This document shows positions 15,371 to 23,971 of a stretch of DNA of 63,605 bases, one piece after another. A program made the translations under genes and the position numbers. The first letter of the stretch is position 1. Each line of letters begins with the position of its first letter. This DNA comes from Bacillota bacterium (GTDB lineage Bacteria; Bacillota; Dethiobacteria; Dethiobacterales; Dethiobacteraceae). The notes under the pieces were generated by a model. It searched no databases and was not told where the DNA came from. It saw only the letters and a list, made by a program, of their open reading frames with translations. Location: positions 1 through 63,605 of the forward strand of contig JAAYMN010000069.1 of NCBI GenBank assembly GCA_012521345.1. Reading direction: 5' to 3'.

Positions 15371-16228
15371 ATGAGATTAGGTTGCCACTTATCCATCGCC
15401 AAAGGACTGGACAGGGCAGCCCAAGAAGCCACAGCACTGGGTGCCAATACTTTTCAGTTTTTTACCCGCAACCCGCGTGGTGGAAAAGCCAGGACATTTG
15501 GAGAGCAGGAAATTGCCGCCTGGCAGGCTGTCCGCAGGAAATATGACCTTTATCCCGTGGTTGCCCACCTGCCTTATACTGTCAATATGGCCGCACCGGA
15601 TGAGCGGCCTTATGCTTTTGCCAAAATGGTTGTGGCGGAAGATCTGGAGCGCATGGAAGCTATTGGTGCGGAATACCTGGTGGTCCACCCCGGTTCGCAT
15701 GTTTCAGCGGGAAAAGAGGCGGGGATCAGGCGCATTGTAAATTGTCTTGAAGAAACTTTTCTGACTCACGGCGGCGCCTGCAAGCTGCTTCTGGAAGCTA
15801 TGGCCGGGCAGGGAACGGAAATCGGCACACTGGCGGATATAGCTGAAATTATGGACGCCCTGGGCAGGCCTGAACGCCTGGGCATCTGCCTTGACACCTG
15901 CCACCTGACAGGCGCGGGATTTAATTTCCTGCAAAGAGAGGAAATGGAGCGCCTGCTTGCGGAAGTGGACAGGCTGATGGGCATTGACCGCATTGGTGCA
16001 GTGCATCTGAATGATTCCAAATTCCCGCCGGGCAGCAAAAAAGACAGGCACGCGCGTATAGGCGCCGGGTACCTGGGCAGGGAGGGAATGCTGAATTTTA
16101 TTACTCATCCTGCTCTTGCCGGACTGCCGTTCATCCTGGAGACGCCTGTTGACGATTACAGTGAATACGGTGAGGAAATTGCCCTGCTTTTGGAGTGGGT
16201 CGGCGAAAAAGGAAACAATACGGAATAA
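15371..16228 (+). CDS. nfo: Endonuclease IV (AP endonuclease)
   Basis: Cuts DNA at abasic sites and removes blocking 3' groups in base-excision repair; uses three zinc ions in a TIM barrel. The 285-aa product has the typical ligands in order: HLSIAKG, HPGSH, LEAMAGQGTEIG, CLDTCHLTGAGF, HLNDSK with DRHARIGAGYLG, and ILETP at the end. I chose ATG 15371 because the family starts at RLGCHLS and it has GGGGGA upstream; GTG 15332 would add 13 unrelated residues. In spore formers Nfo repairs DNA in outgrowing spores; its position after the SASP gene fits but has its own sigma-A promoter. Confidence 0.93.
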   Translation: MRLGCHLSIAKGLDRAAQEATALGANTFQFFTRNPRGGKARTFGEQEIAAWQAVRRKYDLYPVVAHLPYTVNMAAPDERPYAFAKMVVAEDLERMEAIGAEYLVVHPGSHVSAGKEAGIRRIVNCLEETFLTHGGACKLLLEAMAGQGTEIGTLADIAEIMDALGRPERLGICLDTCHLTGAGFNFLQREEMERLLAEVDRLMGIDRIGAVHLNDSKFPPGSKKDRHARIGAGYLGREGMLNFITHPALAGLPFILETPVDDYSEYGEEIALLLEWVGEKGNNTE

Positions 16229-16253
16229 ACGCTGCCGGGCAGGCAGCGTTTTT
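16227..16253 (+). terminator. Terminator after nfo
   Basis: Stem AAACGCTGCC/GGCAGCGTTT with loop GGGCA and a T-run. Confidence 0.85.
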
Positions 16254-16310
16254 GTCTGCTGCACCGCAGATGGATGCATACTGTACGGCCCGGCGGGGCT
16301 GCGCTGCCGA

Positions 16311-16339
16311 TTGTGTTGCCTTTTGGTAAATGCTATAAT
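16311..16339 (+). promoter_or_regulatory. Extended -10 promoter of the MutS-like gene
   Basis: TTGTGT (16311-16316), 17 bases, TGCTATAAT with a perfect TATAAT (16334-16339). Confidence 0.5.
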
Positions 16340-16412
16340 TGCAGTAAGGTTGTGTGGTTATTGCGGCCGGGGACAAGAGCGTCTGCAAGCGGCAAAAGGA
16401 GGAGGGCTTTTT

Positions 16413-18185
16413 GTGGCTGCAGGGAAAGGCGGAAAAAAGAGCAAAAAATACAGGCAGATAATCGTAGTTTTATCCGTCTTGCTTTGTCTTTACTTTTTCC
16501 TGGTCCTCTACGCCGGGTACTTGTGGGGCAGCCGCTTTTATTTCGGCATGCTGCTTGTTATTTTTTTCCTGCCTGTCTTGTGGCTGCTTGTGGAAAAAAT
16601 GAAACATGCCGGGCTGGTGGAGGAGCTGCAGGCAGCATGGGGCAAGAAAACAGACAGGGTCAGGGACCTGGCAGAGCTGAAAAAATATGCGCGCTTGTTT
16701 CCGGTTGACCCGCAGGCCGAAAGTATCCTGACGGAACAGTCCCAGGACGACCTGCATTTTGACTTTATTTTTACCCTTTTGGACCGGACGCTGACAACGC
16801 CCGGCGCGCAGGTGCTCTATAACATGCTGCAAAGGCCGCTTTTGGCGCCGGAAAAACTTAAGGCCCGCAGCAGGACAATCAGCCTGTTTGACAGCAATCC
16901 CACCTTGCGGCTGCAGCTTTTGCTTGTGCTGAAGCGCCTGTCCCGGCAACACCCTGACACAATTACCGGCCTTTTGTGGGATGATGCCGGAGAAATAAAA
17001 AAGCTTGGCATCATTCCCGGTCTTTTGGCCCTGCTTGCCCTGGCGGCGCTTGTTTCCGTCTTTTTCTTTGGTTTAAAAGGAGCCTTCCTGGGGTTATTGC
17101 CCATGTTTATCATAAATTTTTCCTATGCGGAGAAACAAAAAAGAGAATATTTCCTGCACTTGCCCGCCCTCCGCTATGCAAGCTCGCTTTTGGCGGCGGC
17201 ACAGGAACTGTCAAAAGCCTGCAGAGAACTTTTGCCTGTATACAGTGAAACGCTGGCCGCCAATTTCCGCGCCTGCGGGAGACTATTGTCGCGGCCTGGC
17301 AGGCGGCTATTGAGGGTGCTTGATTCATTTGGGCTGTACGATTACATAAATGTGCTTTTTTTGCTTGATGTGCGTTCCTATGCTGCGGACATGGCGGTTG
17401 TCATGCGCACGAGAAAAAACTTGCAGCAGCTTTATCAAAGTATCGGTGAAATCGATGCCCTGCTTGCCGTTTCTTCCTTTCGTGCCGGAAGCAAAAACTG
17501 GTGCGAGCCGCGCCTTTGGCCGGGAGCAAGCAGCATCTCTGCCGAAGAAATCTATCATCCGCTGCTGGCAAACCCGGTTGCCAATTCCATTGTCCTCCTG
17601 CAGCCGGGAACAATTGTCACAGGTTCCAACATGGCCGGCAAATCAACCTTCCTGCGTACCGTGGCTGTCAACGCAGTCCTGGCGCAGACAATTTATACCT
17701 GCTTCGCGCAAAGCTATGAGGCGGGGTATTTTTCCATTGTGACTTCCATCAATAAAGACGATTACCTGCCCGGGGGAAAAAGTTACTTCCTGGTCGAGGC
17801 GGAGGCAATTCTGGCCATGATCAGGAAAGCGGAAAGCAGCCATGTTGTTTCCCTCTGCATTATTGATGAACTTTTCCGCGGCACCAATTCGGCGGAGAGA
17901 ATACCGGCGGCCATAGAGGTGCTGAAATACTTTGCCGACAAAAACATTCTTTGTGTTATTGCCACCCACGACCTGGAAGTGGCGGAAAGCTGCTCGCAGC
18001 TTTATGCCCTGTATCATTTCAGCGAGCGGGTGGGAGCTCAGGGGCTGGAGTTTGATTACAAGCTGCACAAGGGGATTGCTACTTCAAGAAATGCAATCCG
18101 CGTGCTCGAGTATCTCGGCTACCCGGAAACAATAGTAAAGCAGGCATGGGAAAAGGCAGAAAGGCGACAGCGGCAAAAAAGGTAA
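16413..18185 (+). CDS. Membrane-associated MutS-like ATPase
   Basis: 590-aa member of the MutS/Msh ATPase superfamily that lacks the mismatch-recognition domain. Two hydrophobic segments at the N-terminus (about 15-38 and 42-62) and two more at about 200-235 suggest membrane anchoring. A lever/clamp-like helical middle is followed by the ABC-type ATPase: P-loop GSNMAGKSTFLRT (about 404-416), Walker B SLCIIDELFRGTNS (about 478) and the C-terminal ATHDLEVA histidine. Start GTG 16413 has GGAGGAGGG upstream; the open frame continues back inside nfo but is not used. No Smr nuclease domain, so it is not MutS2. Role unknown. Confidence 0.8.
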   Translation: MAAGKGGKKSKKYRQIIVVLSVLLCLYFFLVLYAGYLWGSRFYFGMLLVIFFLPVLWLLVEKMKHAGLVEELQAAWGKKTDRVRDLAELKKYARLFPVDPQAESILTEQSQDDLHFDFIFTLLDRTLTTPGAQVLYNMLQRPLLAPEKLKARSRTISLFDSNPTLRLQLLLVLKRLSRQHPDTITGLLWDDAGEIKKLGIIPGLLALLALAALVSVFFFGLKGAFLGLLPMFIINFSYAEKQKREYFLHLPALRYASSLLAAAQELSKACRELLPVYSETLAANFRACGRLLSRPGRRLLRVLDSFGLYDYINVLFLLDVRSYAADMAVVMRTRKNLQQLYQSIGEIDALLAVSSFRAGSKNWCEPRLWPGASSISAEEIYHPLLANPVANSIVLLQPGTIVTGSNMAGKSTFLRTVAVNAVLAQTIYTCFAQSYEAGYFSIVTSINKDDYLPGGKSYFLVEAEAILAMIRKAESSHVVSLCIIDELFRGTNSAERIPAAIEVLKYFADKNILCVIATHDLEVAESCSQLYALYHFSERVGAQGLEFDYKLHKGIATSRNAIRVLEYLGYPETIVKQAWEKAERRQRQKR

Positions 18186-18198
18186 AACGATAAAAAGT

Positions 18199-18274
18199 AA
18201 ACCGCCGTTTTGCGTTGCTGCCAAACAGCGGTTTTTCTAAAGCAGAAGACCGGCATTGCTGCCGGTCTTTTTTG
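18199..18274. terminator. Two tandem terminator hairpins between converging genes
   Basis: First: AAACCGC/GCGGTTT (18199-18205, 18228-18234) with T-run, for the MutS-like gene. Second: AAGACCGGCA/TGCCGGTCTT (18246-18255, 18260-18269) followed by T's; it may also act leftward for the acyl-CoA synthetase gene. Confidence 0.7.
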
Positions 18275-18333
18275 AAATCTGTCCTTGTTTGCCGGTTGCT
18301 TGTCCCGCAGAACCCGGTCTGCTATTGCCGGCC

Positions 18334-20448
18334 CTATTTGTTGCCGGCGAGGGTGATTTTGACGTCGAGCGCCACGGCCTTGTCGGGGTAGGCGTTAACA
18401 GGGTTGAGGTCCAGTTCGGCAATCTCGGGGAAGTCCATGCACAACTGAGCGATCCTGGCAATTGCTTCTACGAGGGATGGGATGTCGCAAGGCTCACTGC
18501 CGCGGTAGCCCTTGAGAAGGGTGTAGGCCTTTGTCTCGCTGATCATTTCTTCAATATCTTCCCGTGTCAGGCCGTTGGCCAGGCGGAAGGAAACATCTTT
18601 CAGGAGGTTTACATAGATCCCGCCCATACCAAAAGCAATCATCGGACCAAACTGGACGTCGCGGGTCATGCCGATAAGGGTTTCAGTGCCCTTGGGCATC
18701 ATAACCTGCACTTCAATGCCGTAAATGGGAGTATCCGGCATTAAGCGCGTTACACTTTCCATGATGGCATTGTAGGCATCTTTTACCTCCTGCGCCGAAC
18801 TCAGGCCGACTTTCACGCCGCCCACATCACTTTTATGAATAATATGCGGTGAAGCAACCTTCAGCACCACGGGGTAGCCCATTTTTTCCGCTGCCGCCAC
18901 CGCTTCGTCGGGGCTTTTGGCCAAAACGACCGGGGCCACAGGGATCTTGTAAGCTTCCGCCACCATGGTTGCCTCGTAGCCAAGCAGGGTGACACGGTTG
19001 TCCCGCCGGACTTCTGCGAAGACTTCCTTGACTTTTTCCTTGTCCACGTCGGGCGCCGGTGCGATGGGCTTGTTCTTTTGCAGCTTCGTCCGCAGTGCGT
19101 CGTAAGTGACAAGACCGGAAATAGCCTTCAGGGCAGGTTCGGGGAAAGTGTAGCAGGGGATGCCTGCTTCGGAGAGGATGCGGATGCCTTCAGTCAAAGT
19201 CTCTCCGCCCATGTAGGAGGTAAAGAGAGGCTTTTGCGGGTATTTTTTATGCATATCAACTATCATATTGGCGATTTTGACCGGTTCGGTGACAGCCGTG
19301 GGGGAGAGGAGGACAAGAGCGCTGTCTGTATTGTCGTCCTTCAGGATGGATTCCAGCGCGATAGTATAGCGTTCAGGGGTGGCATCGCCCAGAACGTCTA
19401 CCGGGTTGTAAACACTGGCTTCCACCGGGAGCTGGGAACGCATATACTCAAGCGTTTCCTTGTTAAAACGAGCCATTTTCAATTTATTGCGCTCAACACT
19501 GTCGGTTGCAATGATGCCGGGGCCGCCCGAGTTGGTGACAACGGCAACACGGTTGCCGGCCGGCACGGGCTGGTTGACAAAAGCAACCGCCAGGTCAAAC
19601 AAATCCGACATATTCAAAGCGCGAATAACGCCGCTTTGTTTAAAAGCGGTATCATATGCCAGGTCGCTGCCGGCAAGTGCGCCGGTGTGTGAAGAAGCGG
19701 CACGGGCGCCGTCCTGGGAGGTGCCGGATTTTAGAATGATGATAGGTTTAATCTGGCTGGCCTTACGCACGACTTCCAGGAAGCGCTCCCCGTTGGTGAC
19801 ATCCTCCAGGTAGCAGAGAATAACGCTGGTGTTGGGGTCCTCGGCTGCAGCCTGAATGAAGTCGGTTTCGTTCAAATCTGCTTTGTTGCCCATGGAAACA
19901 AATTGAGAAAAGCCAATGCCGGCACTGAGGCTCCAGTCAAGAATGGCTAGGAGCATTGCCCCGCTTTGCGAAATAAAAGCGATTTTGCCTTTCAAAGGCA
20001 TGCCGCGGGTAAATGAACCGTTGAAGGGTGAATTGGTATCTATTACACCGACAACGTTGGGGCCAACGATCCGCATGTTGTACTCTTTGCAAATTCTGAC
20101 CAGTTCCTGCTCGCGTTCAGCCCCTTCTTTACCGATTTCTTTAAAGCCTGCAGTAATTACAATCAGGAATTTTACTCCCGCCTCGCCGCATTCTTTGGCT
20201 GCTCCAGCCACCAGCGCGGCCGGTACGCTGACGACGGCGACATCAATTGGTTGTCCAACGTCCTTGACAGAACGATAGCAGCGGTAGCCTAAAATTTCTT
20301 CTTCTTTCGGGTTGATTGGATAAATTGCGCCCTGGAAACCGCTGTCTTTTAAGTTAGCCATGACGGAATATCCTATTTTTCCTTTTTTGTTGGATGCCCC
20401 GATCACAGCAACAGATTGTGGTTTAAAGAGTTTTTGTAAGTCACCCAT
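18334..20448 (-). CDS. ADP-forming acyl-CoA synthetase (acetate-CoA ligase type)
   Basis: 704-aa fusion of the alpha and beta subunits of NDP-forming acyl-CoA synthetases. It interconverts an acyl-CoA plus ADP and Pi with the free acid plus ATP, allowing energy conservation in fermentation. Domains: CoA-binding Rossmann (about 8-130, AVIGASNKKGKIG), succinyl-CoA-ligase-like domain with the phosphohistidine site SSHTGALAGSD (about 250), and a C-terminal ATP-grasp (about 480-700, GYPVVLKVASPHIIHKSDVGG). The acyl substrate is not readable. Start ATG 20448 has only AAGGTG well upstream, a weak ribosome binding site. Alone in its transcription unit with a clear promoter. Confidence 0.92.
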   Translation of the reverse strand: MGDLQKLFKPQSVAVIGASNKKGKIGYSVMANLKDSGFQGAIYPINPKEEEILGYRCYRSVKDVGQPIDVAVVSVPAALVAGAAKECGEAGVKFLIVITAGFKEIGKEGAEREQELVRICKEYNMRIVGPNVVGVIDTNSPFNGSFTRGMPLKGKIAFISQSGAMLLAILDWSLSAGIGFSQFVSMGNKADLNETDFIQAAAEDPNTSVILCYLEDVTNGERFLEVVRKASQIKPIIILKSGTSQDGARAASSHTGALAGSDLAYDTAFKQSGVIRALNMSDLFDLAVAFVNQPVPAGNRVAVVTNSGGPGIIATDSVERNKLKMARFNKETLEYMRSQLPVEASVYNPVDVLGDATPERYTIALESILKDDNTDSALVLLSPTAVTEPVKIANMIVDMHKKYPQKPLFTSYMGGETLTEGIRILSEAGIPCYTFPEPALKAISGLVTYDALRTKLQKNKPIAPAPDVDKEKVKEVFAEVRRDNRVTLLGYEATMVAEAYKIPVAPVVLAKSPDEAVAAAEKMGYPVVLKVASPHIIHKSDVGGVKVGLSSAQEVKDAYNAIMESVTRLMPDTPIYGIEVQVMMPKGTETLIGMTRDVQFGPMIAFGMGGIYVNLLKDVSFRLANGLTREDIEEMISETKAYTLLKGYRGSEPCDIPSLVEAIARIAQLCMDFPEIAELDLNPVNAYPDKAVALDVKITLAGNK

Positions 20449-20509
20449 AGTAAATCACACACCTTTTATTAGTTGTGCGGAAAAATAAGTACATTTTTCC
20501 CCAGGCTAT

Positions 20510-20538
20510 ATTGTATCAATTAACGCATTATTAATCAA
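20510..20538 (-). promoter_or_regulatory. Sigma-A promoter of the acyl-CoA synthetase gene
   Basis: Minus strand TTGATT (20533-20538), 17 bases, TACAAT (20510-20515). The rest of 20449-20741 is AT-rich with no gene or recognised structure. Confidence 0.65.
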
Positions 20539-20741
20539 TTGTTCTTTATTAATTGATAAAAATAATAATTATTCATAAAACTGAATAAATTAAGTGAATT
20601 TGCTTGCTTATTCCAGCAGCAGCTTCATGCGGCCAAGGCAAACCGGCAGCAAGCAACTCATGTCGAAAATGCCAGGAGCAGGAAGGAACAGCTTATTTTC
20701 AAGTCGAATGATTTAGAAAAAGATGGATTGGCAACTGGACG

Positions 20742-21905
20742 GTGGCAGGGGTGGATGAAATAAAACGGCTTGACCAGACAATTAAGCAGATGCTGCTGAC
20801 AATAGAAAAGGGACGCAACCAGATCATCAGTATTGCCAGTGATGCCCGCAAGCAGCGGGAAGAACTGATGACTCGCTTGGTGGAGCTGAAGGGAGAGATT
20901 GTCAGCATTATCACCGAGACTGACAGGCTGGAGCGCGACTTTAAGCTGGCACGCCTGCATCTGATGGAAGTTAACAAAAATTTTCAGCTTTACAGCGAGC
21001 GGGAGATCCAGGTGGCGTACGAAGAGGCCCAGCACCTGCAACTGCAGCTGACGGCAATGCGTGAGCGTGAAGAACAACTGCGCAAGCAGCGGGTGCAGCT
21101 GGAAGACATGCTGCGCCATGCTACAGAAACGCTGAGCAGGGCGGAAAAACTGGAAAACCAGGTGAGCCTGGCAATCCAGCTGCTTTCCGGCGATTTGCAC
21201 AACATGACGGCCAGGCTGGATGAACTGCAGACAAAACAGCAATTAAGCCTGCGCATCATTAAAGCACAGGAAGATGAAAGGCAGCGTGTAGCCAGGGAAA
21301 TTCACGACGGCCCTGCCCAGTCCATGGCCAATGTAGTCCTGCGGGCGGAAATCTGTGAAAAACTGATGGACCTGGAGCCGGAGAAGGTCAGGGAAGAGTT
21401 GCGTGATTTAAAAACCATGGTCAGGGAAAGCCTGCAGGAGGTACGTAAAATTATTTTCAACCTGCGGCCCATGGTCCTTGACGATCTTGGTATTGTCCCC
21501 ACGCTGAAGCGTTACCTGGCGGATCTGCAGAAAAGAACCGATATTGTTATGGAGCTGGTAGTGCTTGGCGACGAGGAACAGCGCCTGCCCAGCACGCTCG
21601 AAGTAGCGATTTTCCGCATTGTCCAAGAGGCACTGAACAACACGGTAAAGCATTCCGGCGCCAAGCACTGCGTCATTAAACTGGAGCTTTTGCCCGGACG
21701 GGTAAACATTGCAGTGACAGATGACGGCTGCGGCTTTGATGCGGAACAGGTATTGCATGCCGCCGGCGGGACAAATGACAGTTTCGGCATTTTGGGAATG
21801 CGGGAACGGGTTCAGCTGCTGGCGGGAGAGATAAAGATCAATTCTGCCCCCGGCAAAGGCACGGAAATCAGCATCACCATACCGACCAGAGGTGAGCAAA
21901 GGTGA
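20742..21905 (+). CDS. degS: Cytoplasmic sensor histidine kinase, DegS type
   Basis: 387-aa soluble kinase without membrane or PAS domain. The N-terminal ~170 residues are long coiled coil (sensor part of DegS). The HisKA_3 phosphoacceptor is H188 in REIHDGPAQSMANV, then a HATPase domain (VQEALNNTVKHSGA, DDGCGFD, GILGMRERV). This is the architecture of Bacillus DegS, and its partner follows with a 4-base overlap. The start is taken as GTG 20742; the ribosome binding site is poor and GTG 20751 is an alternative. Position directly before the Tad locus suggests it controls pilus or surface behaviour. Confidence 0.88.
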   Translation: MAGVDEIKRLDQTIKQMLLTIEKGRNQIISIASDARKQREELMTRLVELKGEIVSIITETDRLERDFKLARLHLMEVNKNFQLYSEREIQVAYEEAQHLQLQLTAMREREEQLRKQRVQLEDMLRHATETLSRAEKLENQVSLAIQLLSGDLHNMTARLDELQTKQQLSLRIIKAQEDERQRVAREIHDGPAQSMANVVLRAEICEKLMDLEPEKVREELRDLKTMVRESLQEVRKIIFNLRPMVLDDLGIVPTLKRYLADLQKRTDIVMELVVLGDEEQRLPSTLEVAIFRIVQEALNNTVKHSGAKHCVIKLELLPGRVNIAVTDDGCGFDAEQVLHAAGGTNDSFGILGMRERVQLLAGEIKINSAPGKGTEISITIPTRGEQR

Positions 21906-22555
21906 CCGGTGAAAAAATAAAACTGCTCCTTGTAGACGATCATTCCTTGCTGCGCGACGGTTTGCGCCGGATCTTCTCCCTCCATGAAGACATGGAAGTG
22001 GTGGGGGAAGCAGCGGATGGACAGGCAGCATGTGCACTGGCCAAAGCACACAAGCCGGATGTTGTTCTCATGGATATCAATATGCCCGGCATGAACGGCA
22101 TTGAAGCGACGCGCCAGATTAAAAGAGAAGTGCCTGAAGCAAGCATTATTGCCCTTACCATACATGATGATGAGGAATATATTTATGAATTGGTGAAGGC
22201 GGGCGTTTCCGCTTACATCCTGAAAGATATCGAGACAAATGCGCTGGTGGAAGCAGTGAGGAAAGTTTACCGGGGAGAAAGTGTTTTTACCCCTGCCATT
22301 ACAGCCAAAATGCTTGGGGAATTCCGCCGCCTTGCCGCCAGGCACAGTATGCCGGAAGAGCCGCTGACACGCCGGGAGATTGAGGTTTTAATCCTGATCG
22401 CCAGGGGCAAAAGCAACAAGGAGATCGGGGCAGAACTGTTTATCAGCGAGAAGACAGTGAAAAATCATATTACGAATATCTTCCGCAAGCTGAATGTGCA
22501 TGACAGGACGCAGGCCGCCCTCTACGCTGTGAAAAACAGAATGGTAAAACTGTAA
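21902..22555 (+). CDS. degU: Response regulator, DegU/NarL type
   Basis: 217-aa DNA-binding response regulator. The receiver domain has the acidic pocket (LLVDDHSLLRDG) and phosphoacceptor D58 (VVLMDINMPGMNG); a LuxR-type helix-turn-helix occupies about 145-210 (LTRREIEVLILIARGKSNKEI ... ISEKTVKNHITNIFRKL). Start GTG overlaps the degS stop as GTGA, so kinase and regulator are translationally coupled. The next genes are the Tad pilins, in the same direction but after a terminator, making them likely regulon members (inference). Confidence 0.9.
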   Translation: MTGEKIKLLLVDDHSLLRDGLRRIFSLHEDMEVVGEAADGQAACALAKAHKPDVVLMDINMPGMNGIEATRQIKREVPEASIIALTIHDDEEYIYELVKAGVSAYILKDIETNALVEAVRKVYRGESVFTPAITAKMLGEFRRLAARHSMPEEPLTRREIEVLILIARGKSNKEIGAELFISEKTVKNHITNIFRKLNVHDRTQAALYAVKNRMVKL

Positions 22556-22580
22556 ACGGGACCAAAGCCCCGTTTTTTTT
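22554..22580 (+). terminator. Terminator after degU
   Basis: Stem AAACGGG/CCCGTTT with an eight-base loop and a long T-run. Confidence 0.85.
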
Positions 22581-22646
22581 GTGACCAGGACCGGATGCGC
22601 CTCCGGCTTATTTTTGCTACAGTTAAGCTGCGGAGGTGTGTCACCA

Positions 22647-22817
22647 ATGAAAAAAGAGGCGGCGTTCTTTCTTTCCGAAGCGGGGCAGGCCCTCACTGAA
22701 TACAGCTTTCTATTGGCCTTTGTGGTCATGGCCGTAATCCTTGTCATGCGGTACCTGGGAACGGCGGTGTCGGATCTTTTACAAAAAATACCGGCAGCCT
22801 TCAGCGGCGGCATGTAA
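22647..22817 (+). CDS. Flp-type IVb pilin, minor
   Basis: 56-aa prepilin of the Flp family: short positively charged leader (MKKEAAFFLSEAG), the cleavage/E5 region GQALTEYSFLL and a hydrophobic helix (AFVVMAVILVM). Processing by the prepilin peptidase at 28913-29464 would occur after the glycine before QALTEY. ATG 22647 follows GGAGGTG. Shorter tail and poorer helix packing than the second pilin, so I regard it as minor. It lies 126 bases before the second pilin gene and both are Tad structural subunits. Confidence 0.85.
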   Translation: MKKEAAFFLSEAGQALTEYSFLLAFVVMAVILVMRYLGTAVSDLLQKIPAAFSGGM

Positions 22818-22869
22818 GACGCACTTAAAAATGGGACTATGGTCCTGCAGGAATTGAGACGCTGGTTTG

Positions 22870-22898
22870 TTGTCCCTGCCATGGCAGGGTGCTAAACT
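22870..22898 (+). promoter_or_regulatory. Promoter of the major pilin with internal palindrome
   Basis: TTGTCC (22870-22875), 17 bases, TGCTAAACT with -10 at 22893-22898. The perfect 16-base palindrome CCCTGCCATGGCAGGG covers 22874-22889, between the two promoter boxes, where a repressor would block RNA polymerase. Confidence 0.5.
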
Positions 22899-22943
22899 GA
22901 AAGCGTAATCATTCGGGAGAAAGAAAAGAGGAGGCTATTGTTT

Positions 22944-23126
22944 ATGAAAAATATGCTTGCCAGGTTTTTGACGGAAGAGTCCGGCCAGGGCATGACTGAA
23001 TACGCACTGATTCTTGCCCTTGTTTCTATTGTTGCTATCGGTGCCCTGATCGGGCTGGGAGGAAAAGTGAAGGATATATTTAAAGGCATCACCGATAAAA
23101 TGGGAGAAGTAGGCGAAGGAAGTTAA
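22944..23126 (+). CDS. flp: Flp-type IVb pilin, probable major subunit
   Basis: 60-aa prepilin with leader MKNMLARFLTEESG, the canonical Flp start GQGMTEYALILALV and a hydrophobic helix ending in a short charged tail (DIFKGITDKMGEVG). After cleavage the mature pilin would have about 46 residues, typical for Flp. ATG 22944 has GGAGG nine bases upstream. It has its own promoter and is followed by a strong terminator, an arrangement that yields more pilin mRNA than mRNA for the assembly machine downstream. Confidence 0.9.
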   Translation: MKNMLARFLTEESGQGMTEYALILALVSIVAIGALIGLGGKVKDIFKGITDKMGEVGEGS

Positions 23127-23153
23127 AAACGGATAAACATCCCCCAGGGTCGG

Positions 23154-23179
23154 CCCTGCCCGCAAGGGCGGGGTTTTTT
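23154..23179 (+). terminator. Terminator (likely attenuator) after the pilin
   Basis: Stem CCCTGCCC/GGGCGGGG with a GCAA tetraloop and T6. No clear new promoter was seen before cpaB, so partial read-through probably feeds the machine genes. Confidence 0.8.
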
Positions 23180-23233
23180 CATCCCTGACCAGGCTTTGTT
23201 TTTCCCAAGCAGATGCAGTGAAGGGGATTGGGT

Positions 23234-23938
23234 ATGAAAGGGAACAAACTATTTTTTTTGGCACTGCTTTTGGCCTTTGCCGCCGCCGGCGCAGCCTATG
23301 TCTATCTTAATGAGCTGGAAGCGCAGAGCAAGGCGGCGGTCAGGCTGGTATCCGTGTATGTGCCTGCAGTGGAGATACCTGCCCGCACCAAGCTGAACCT
23401 GTCTCTTTTGGAAAAAGTGGAAATACCGGAGGCGGCTCTGCACAGCGACGCTGTAACCACGGAAGAAGAGCTGCAGGGAGCCTATGCAAGGGAGCGCCTG
23501 CTGCCCGGCGAACAGATCCTGGCGTCACGTCTTGTTTATACACAAAATACGGGCAGCCTGGCATACAGGGTCAGTCCGGGACACAGGGCACTGACTGTCC
23601 CGGTTAACAGTGTTTCCGGCGTGGCCGGCTTTATTTTGCCGGGCGATTATGTGGACTGCATCGTGACTATTGATCCGCCGGAGACGGCGGAAGGTGTGAC
23701 TGTGGAGACAATTACACGCGTTGTGGCGGAAAATATTCGCGTACTTGCGGCAGGACAGCATGTATCTCAGGATGACAAGCAGCAGCTGACCGTGGAAACA
23801 ATCACGCTTGATGCCCCAGCGGAAAGTGTTTCCGCCATTATATTGGCTTTGGAGAGGGGCAGCCTGCGGCTGGTGCTGCGGCCGGCAACAGACACAGCGG
23901 CACGGCCGGTGCAGCCATTCCGTCTCAGCCAGTTTTAG
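23234..23938 (+). CDS. cpaB: Flp pilus assembly protein CpaB (SAF domain)
   Basis: 234-aa membrane-anchored protein: N-terminal transmembrane helix (FFLALLLAFAAAGAAYVYL), then a SAF/CpaB domain (VEIPARTKLNLSLLEKVEIPEAAL) and a second conserved block (ALTVPVNSVSGVAGFILPGDYVDCIV). In diderms CpaB works with the secretin; here no secretin gene follows, so in this monoderm it must act at the cytoplasmic membrane or wall. ATG 23234 has AAGGGG seven bases upstream. Confidence 0.88.
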   Translation: MKGNKLFFLALLLAFAAAGAAYVYLNELEAQSKAAVRLVSVYVPAVEIPARTKLNLSLLEKVEIPEAALHSDAVTTEEELQGAYARERLLPGEQILASRLVYTQNTGSLAYRVSPGHRALTVPVNSVSGVAGFILPGDYVDCIVTIDPPETAEGVTVETITRVVAENIRVLAAGQHVSQDDKQQLTVETITLDAPAESVSAIILALERGSLRLVLRPATDTAARPVQPFRLSQF

Positions 23939-23971
23939 CCCGGAAGTGATGTTATAACAGGGGGGAAGCGC

